Part shown: in pieces, positions 6,735-9,804 of the stretch
Numbering within the stretch: the first letter of the stretch is position 1
Layout of the letters: the number at the start of each line of letters is the position of its first letter
From: Benthortus sp964440495
GTDB taxonomy: Archaea; Thermoproteota; Nitrososphaeria_A; Caldarchaeales; Wolframiiraptoraceae
Direction: 5' to 3'
Length of the DNA stretch: 9,804 nt
Assembly: GCA_964440495.1 (NCBI GenBank)
Contig: CAYTSD010000039.1
Span: 1 to 9,804 of the forward strand
The notes under the pieces: generated by a model
The model's database searches: none
What the model was told of the DNA's origin: nothing
What the model saw: the letters and a program-made list of their open reading frames with translations, nothing else
Program-made: the position numbers and the translations under genes

Positions 6735-7997
6735 ATGCCCAACTCAAAGAGACTAACCTCCCTCCTCAATGATTACTCAGAAGATATTCAGAAATGCATT
6801 AGATGCGGCTTCTGTAACAGCGTGTGTCCAACCTCGAATGCAAGTTTCTCCTACAAAGGCTCAAAGACCTCGCGTGGGAGACTCGTTATTCTTCAAGCAA
6901 TAATCTCGAATGCCGCTGAGATAGACCCCTTCAATGAGAGGTTCAGAAGCCTCATAGATTATTGCTTTGGATGTAGGAGATGCTTGGAGGTTTGCCCCGC
7001 AGGTGTGAGAATTCCTCAGCTAATGTGGAGGATAAAGCATGCCTATAATGTGGAGAAGGGATCGGGGATAAGAGAAAAAGTCATGGAACATTATGGTGAA
7101 CTCGAAAAACTTGCAGCCAGAGTAAGCGGCTTTGCTAACTGGGTTAAGGAGAGCGGGTTAGGTAAAGTTATCCTCGAGAAGGTGGGTGGAATAGATAGGC
7201 GTGCACCCTTCCCCAAGTTTTCTTCAGAGATCTTAGAGGAGTGGATTAGGAATAGGGTGAGACCGGAGTCTAATGAGGATAGGCTAGCGTATTTCATAGA
7301 CGTTTTCACGAACTTCCATGAAGTTGAGCTTGGCAGAAGGGCGGTAGAGTTTCTGGAAATGCTTGGATACAGTGTCGTCGCCCCGGAGCAGAAAGAGGCT
7401 GGAACACTGATGCTTGAGGAAGGGTTGCTGGAAGCTGCCGAGAAGACTGCGAGATTCAATGTAGATAGCTTCTATAGGGAGGTGGGGAAGGGTGCAAGAG
7501 TCTTGACAACCTCTCCCGCAGCCTACGTCGCTATGAAGAAGGATTACCCAGAACTCCTACAGGATGAGAAGTCTAGGAAGGTTGCGGAGAAGACCTTCGA
7601 TATCCTAGAAATCGTTAAAGAAGAGGTTGAGAGGGGTAGAATATGGTTTGAGGGAGACGAAGAGGAGATAGTTTATCATGTTAGCTGCTTCACTAAGGCA
7701 AGTGGATTAAGCAACCTGATAAAGGAGCTTCTGAGAAAAGCCGGGTATAAGTTAAGGATATTTGACGAGTGCTGCGGAGTAGCTGGGATATGGGGGATGA
7801 AGAAGGAGCATTACGATGAGGCTGCCGACGTAGGGTCAAGGCTCTTTGAAAAGATTAGAAGTGCAGGGTTACCTGTAGTCTCTCAAAGCGAGACCTGTAG
7901 ACTCCAGATAAGGCACCATACTGGAGCCAGGGTTATTCATCCCTTTGAAGCGCTTCTGGAGAGGATGAGAGTTAGGCAGGACGCCTCCCAAGCCTGA
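6735..7997 (+). CDS. GlpC/GlcF-type iron-sulfur electron-transfer subunit with a degenerate first CCG domain
   Basis: About 420 residues (numbering here from TTG 6729; subtract two for the ATG). The N-terminal ferredoxin-like part has two 4Fe-4S motifs: C23, C26, C29, C33 (CIRCGFCNSVCP) and C79, C82, C85, C89 (CFGCRRCLEVCP). Two CCG-type repeats follow. The second is intact: C320, C348/C349 (DECCG) and C390 (ETCRLQI), followed by HPFEALL. The first (about 187-278) keeps the GlpC-like fold pattern but has lost its cysteines: FTN at the first position, KEAG where CCG is expected, and SPAA at the last. Overall it resembles GlpC of anaerobic glycerol-3-phosphate dehydrogenase, although its partner is GlcD-like. 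It probably passes electrons from the flavoprotein to a quinone or another carrier. I prefer ATG 6735, two bases after the upstream stop; TTG 6729 overlaps that stop by four bases. The 3' end overlaps tldD by 26 bases. Confidence 0.9.
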   Translation: MPNSKRLTSLLNDYSEDIQKCIRCGFCNSVCPTSNASFSYKGSKTSRGRLVILQAIISNAAEIDPFNERFRSLIDYCFGCRRCLEVCPAGVRIPQLMWRIKHAYNVEKGSGIREKVMEHYGELEKLAARVSGFANWVKESGLGKVILEKVGGIDRRAPFPKFSSEILEEWIRNRVRPESNEDRLAYFIDVFTNFHEVELGRRAVEFLEMLGYSVVAPEQKEAGTLMLEEGLLEAAEKTARFNVDSFYREVGKGARVLTTSPAAYVAMKKDYPELLQDEKSRKVAEKTFDILEIVKEEVERGRIWFEGDEEEIVYHVSCFTKASGLSNLIKELLRKAGYKLRIFDECCGVAGIWGMKKEHYDEAADVGSRLFEKIRSAGLPVVSQSETCRLQIRHHTGARVIHPFEALLERMRVRQDASQA

Positions 7998-9417
7998 TTC
8001 CCCTCAATCTAACCGGGGGGCCTCCGAACCATACAGGTATTCCCTGCATTGGGTCGCCTTTTCCACAGTATCCGGCTGAGAACTTTAACTCTTTCCCTAC
8101 AGCGTCTATGGAGGAGTAGAAGTCTCTCGTCGTAAGCTCTATCACCGGGTTCCTAACAGGTTTTCTCAGCTCACCATCTTCTATGAGGTAGGACTCCACC
8201 CCCACGTAGCGTTGATTCCATCTTATGTCGTCGATGTTCCATTCCTGGTAGCTTCTTATGTAAACCCCTCTCCGTATATCTTCTATTAGTTCTTGGAGGC
8301 TGTAGTCCCCAGGCTTCATGTATGTGTTCGCCATCCTTATTATGGGTTCAACGTCGTAGCTGCTTGCTCTTGCGGCTCCGTTGCTCTCAACGCCGAAGAC
8401 CGCCGCTGTCTCCCTGTTATGGAGAAGTTCTTTCAGGATACCGTTCTCTATGAGTTTCCTCTCCCTGACCTCGACTCCTTCATCATCGTATAGGTAGTAG
8501 CCGAAGGATTTTGGAAGCGAGGGGTCGTCAACCACTGTCACATGCTCTGAGCCTATCTGTGTTCCGAGGAGGTCAGGTTTAATGTAGCTTTCACCAGCTT
8601 GAGCCGCTTCACGTCCAAGAACTCTGTCCGCCTCTCCTGGATGACCAGCAGACTCATGGCAGACTATTCCAACTATCTCCGAGTCAACCACGACATCTAC
8701 TTCCTCATCCACAGGCGGTTCAACCGCCTCTAGAAGCATCTTGGCTAGGGCTTCAGACTCCTCGCCTAGCCTTTGAGGGAGATTCCATAGCTCAACCGCC
8801 TCCCACCCCCTCGCCTCACCGAGATTCTCGAATCTCTGGATGCTTCCACGCTGAGGATGATAGGCCGTCAGGAAGTATTCCCCAGTAACCCTTGGAATCC
8901 TGTGATATACGTCGGCTCCATCGCTGGTTACCACATGTTTCTCGGTGTCCCATCTACCTACCTCTATCAGGCGGGATGGAAGCTTCACACCCCTCTTTTC
9001 ACAGGCCTCGACAGCAGCCTTATCAGCCTCCCTCAGATACTCGGTCTTCGCCTCAACATCAACCACATCGAAGGGAACCCTCGGCTTCACCTCCACCTTT
9101 CCTCTACCAAGCTTCCCCTCACCCATCGAGACACCTTTACTTAGAACCTTAACAGCCGCCCTAGCCATGTCGACAGCGTCTCTGACAACCCTCCTGATAG
9201 ACTGCTTTCTAAGCTCATTCGTTGATGAAAACCCCATAGAGTTGCCTACAATAACTCTGACAGAGACTCCCTGAGTGACAGACCTCGCAGACACTTCTGG
9301 GACACCATTCTTCAACACAACGCTCTCCCTAACATCTCTCTGGAATCTGGCCTCAGCATAACCTGCCCCAAGCCTCCTCGCATAATCAACCGCAAAGGAG
9401 AGCAAATCCTCATACAT
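7972..9417 (-). CDS. tldD: TldD-type zinc metalloprotease (TldD/PmbA family)
   Basis: From ATG 9415-9417 the protein has 481 residues, normal for archaeal TldD. The N-terminal domain (AGYAEARFQRDVRESVVLKNG near 17-38) is typical of the family. The metal site is HESAGHPGEAD at 254-264 (H254, E255, H259), the HExxxH motif that distinguishes TldD from its inactive partner TldE/PmbA. The zinc-binding cysteine is C451 in YCGKGDP, followed by the C-terminal PVWFGGPPVRLRGI. The family degrades unfolded peptides in a TldD/TldE heterodimer. No tldE lies beside it, so the partner must be elsewhere, or the protein acts alone. The frame stays open to an ATG at 9543, but those 42 extra codons are aromatic-rich, unlike the family, and lie upstream of a TATA box at 9451-9442. 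That box fits a leaderless start at 9417. Its 3' end overlaps the GlpC-like gene by 26 bases. Confidence 0.9.
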   Translation of the reverse strand: MYEDLLSFAVDYARRLGAGYAEARFQRDVRESVVLKNGVPEVSARSVTQGVSVRVIVGNSMGFSSTNELRKQSIRRVVRDAVDMARAAVKVLSKGVSMGEGKLGRGKVEVKPRVPFDVVDVEAKTEYLREADKAAVEACEKRGVKLPSRLIEVGRWDTEKHVVTSDGADVYHRIPRVTGEYFLTAYHPQRGSIQRFENLGEARGWEAVELWNLPQRLGEESEALAKMLLEAVEPPVDEEVDVVVDSEIVGIVCHESAGHPGEADRVLGREAAQAGESYIKPDLLGTQIGSEHVTVVDDPSLPKSFGYYLYDDEGVEVRERKLIENGILKELLHNRETAAVFGVESNGAARASSYDVEPIIRMANTYMKPGDYSLQELIEDIRRGVYIRSYQEWNIDDIRWNQRYVGVESYLIEDGELRKPVRNPVIELTTRDFYSSIDAVGKELKFSAGYCGKGDPMQGIPVWFGGPPVRLRGIRLGRRPA

Positions 9418-9588
9418 TCCAGAAGTTAAACAATTTTTGAAGTAAATTAAGTTTTCCTTAACACTAGGAAGGTAAACGTCCCACCCCATCCAAGTATCAA
9501 GATCAAACCAGATGAAGATCCATATAAAACACAATTCCGCCATTTTGCTGAAAACGTTTTTGACAATACATCGAGTCCCATGAGCCTA
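9418..9588. promoter_or_regulatory. Intergenic region with tldD promoter and palindromes
   Basis: With the shorter tldD start, this 171-base stretch holds no gene I can support. On the minus strand CTTAATTTACT (9451-9442) is the likely tldD TATA box, about 29 bases before the ATG. Just upstream lies an inverted repeat, TTCCT-7-AGGAA (9454-9470), overlapping the expected BRE; it is a possible operator. Further upstream is a perfect 10-base palindrome, AAAACGTTTT (9551-9560), a little past the stop of the preceding gene. No convincing terminator hairpin or tRNA is seen. Confidence 0.45.
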
Positions 9589-9804
9589 TTAAGAAGTTTC
9601 TCCTAATACTTGATTGATTAACCTAAGACCCCTTGCTGTAATTACATATATCACTTGAGATCTATCGGCGGCGAGTTTACATGAATCTCTCAATGGACAC
9701 TTATCGCATGCAGACCTATTTTCAAGTTTTGTGATGTAGTGATGTGAGAGGAGGATTGTTCCTGGAAGTATCCCGAATTCGTAGAGCCTTCTCACCGGAC
9801 CTCT
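9589..9804 (-). CDS. FeoA-like domain protein with inserted cysteine cluster (5' end outside window)
   Basis: The last 71 codons of a gene that enters from the right edge and ends with TAA at 9589-9591. The first visible residues, RGPVRRLYEFGILPGTILL, match the core of FeoA/SH3-like domains (basic residues, then L-x-x-x-G-I-x-P-G-x-x-I). These domains are found alone in FeoA and at the C-terminus of DtxR/MntR-type metal regulators. The strand after it is interrupted by ACDKCPLRDSCK, a C-x2-C-x5-C cluster that ordinary FeoA domains lack, followed by a final VIYVITARGLRLINQVLG segment. The GTG at 9795-9793 is inside the domain, and the frame is open to the edge, so the gene is probably longer. 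It may be a DtxR-like regulator or a stand-alone FeoA-like protein; the visible part cannot decide. It lies upstream of tldD on the same strand, 171 bases away. Confidence 0.6.
   Translation of the reverse strand, partial: RGPVRRLYEFGILPGTILLSHHYITKLENRSACDKCPLRDSCKLAADRSQVIYVITARGLRLINQVLGETS

Noticed and set aside
7091..7459. Minus-strand open frame of 122 codons
   Set aside because: It is antisense to the well supported GlpC-like gene and is serine-rich, as expected of a shadow frame.
8857..9274. Several overlapping plus-strand frames of 86-109 codons
   Set aside because: All lie antisense to tldD, whose motifs are unambiguous.
9418..9543. N-terminal 42-codon extension of tldD as a signal peptide or membrane anchor
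   Set aside because: It does not fit TldD family N-termini, and a TATA box for a leaderless start at 9417 lies within it.
9544..9588. tRNA gene or intrinsic terminator in the gap before tldD
   Set aside because: No cloverleaf or T-loop pattern is visible, and the AAAACGTTTT palindrome has no GC stem followed by a T tract.
1..9804. CRISPR array, insertion sequence or prophage
   Set aside because: No spaced direct repeats, transposase, integrase or phage protein motifs were found; gene content is housekeeping in character.

Overview
The window is a compact piece of an archaeal chromosome, most likely from a thermophilic member of the TACK group. It has an archaeal-type threonyl-tRNA synthetase with the archaeal N-terminal editing domain, an archaeal Ncs6/TtuA-type tRNA thiolase, and a membrane CDP-alcohol phosphotransferase with archaetidylinositol-phosphate-synthase signatures. 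Arginine codons are mostly AGA/AGG, TATA boxes lie about 25-30 bases before leaderless starts, and some starts are TTG behind strong Shine-Dalgarno (SD) sites. The exact phylum cannot be fixed from sequence alone. I see no insertion sequence, phage gene, CRISPR array, tRNA or rRNA.

Layout, left to right. Bases 1-332 (+) hold the end of an Lrp/AsnC-type regulator with a cysteine-rich tail. Its stop codon directly abuts the stop of thrS (-, 333-2207). A 69-codon zinc-binding protein gene (-) lies just upstream of thrS. A 73-base divergent promoter region separates it from a + strand pair: an Ncs6/TtuA-like tRNA thiolase and a CDP-alcohol phosphotransferase, joined by a 4-base ATGA overlap. That pair runs tail to tail into a minus-strand cluster, read from right to left: an unassigned 121-aa protein, the glycine cleavage H protein (gcvH), and a 115-aa archaeal protein that may be Arcadin-1-like.

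From 5314 a divergent promoter drives a two-gene + strand operon. It encodes a GlcD-type FAD oxidase and a GlpC/GlcF-type iron-sulfur protein, together a likely 2-hydroxyacid dehydrogenase that passes electrons to a carrier or the membrane. This operon overlaps tail to tail with a TldD-type metalloprotease gene (-, 7972-9417). The last 216 bases hold the 3' end of a minus-strand gene for a FeoA-like domain with an inserted cysteine cluster.

Most genes are housekeeping. The points worth a second look are: loss of the cysteines in the first CCG domain of the GlpC-like subunit, while the rest of that domain is kept; cysteine clusters on the partial regulator-like proteins at both ends; the gcvH gene flanked by two small proteins of unknown role; and a small palindrome just upstream of the tldD TATA box. 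I found no clear evidence of a wholly new multigene system.
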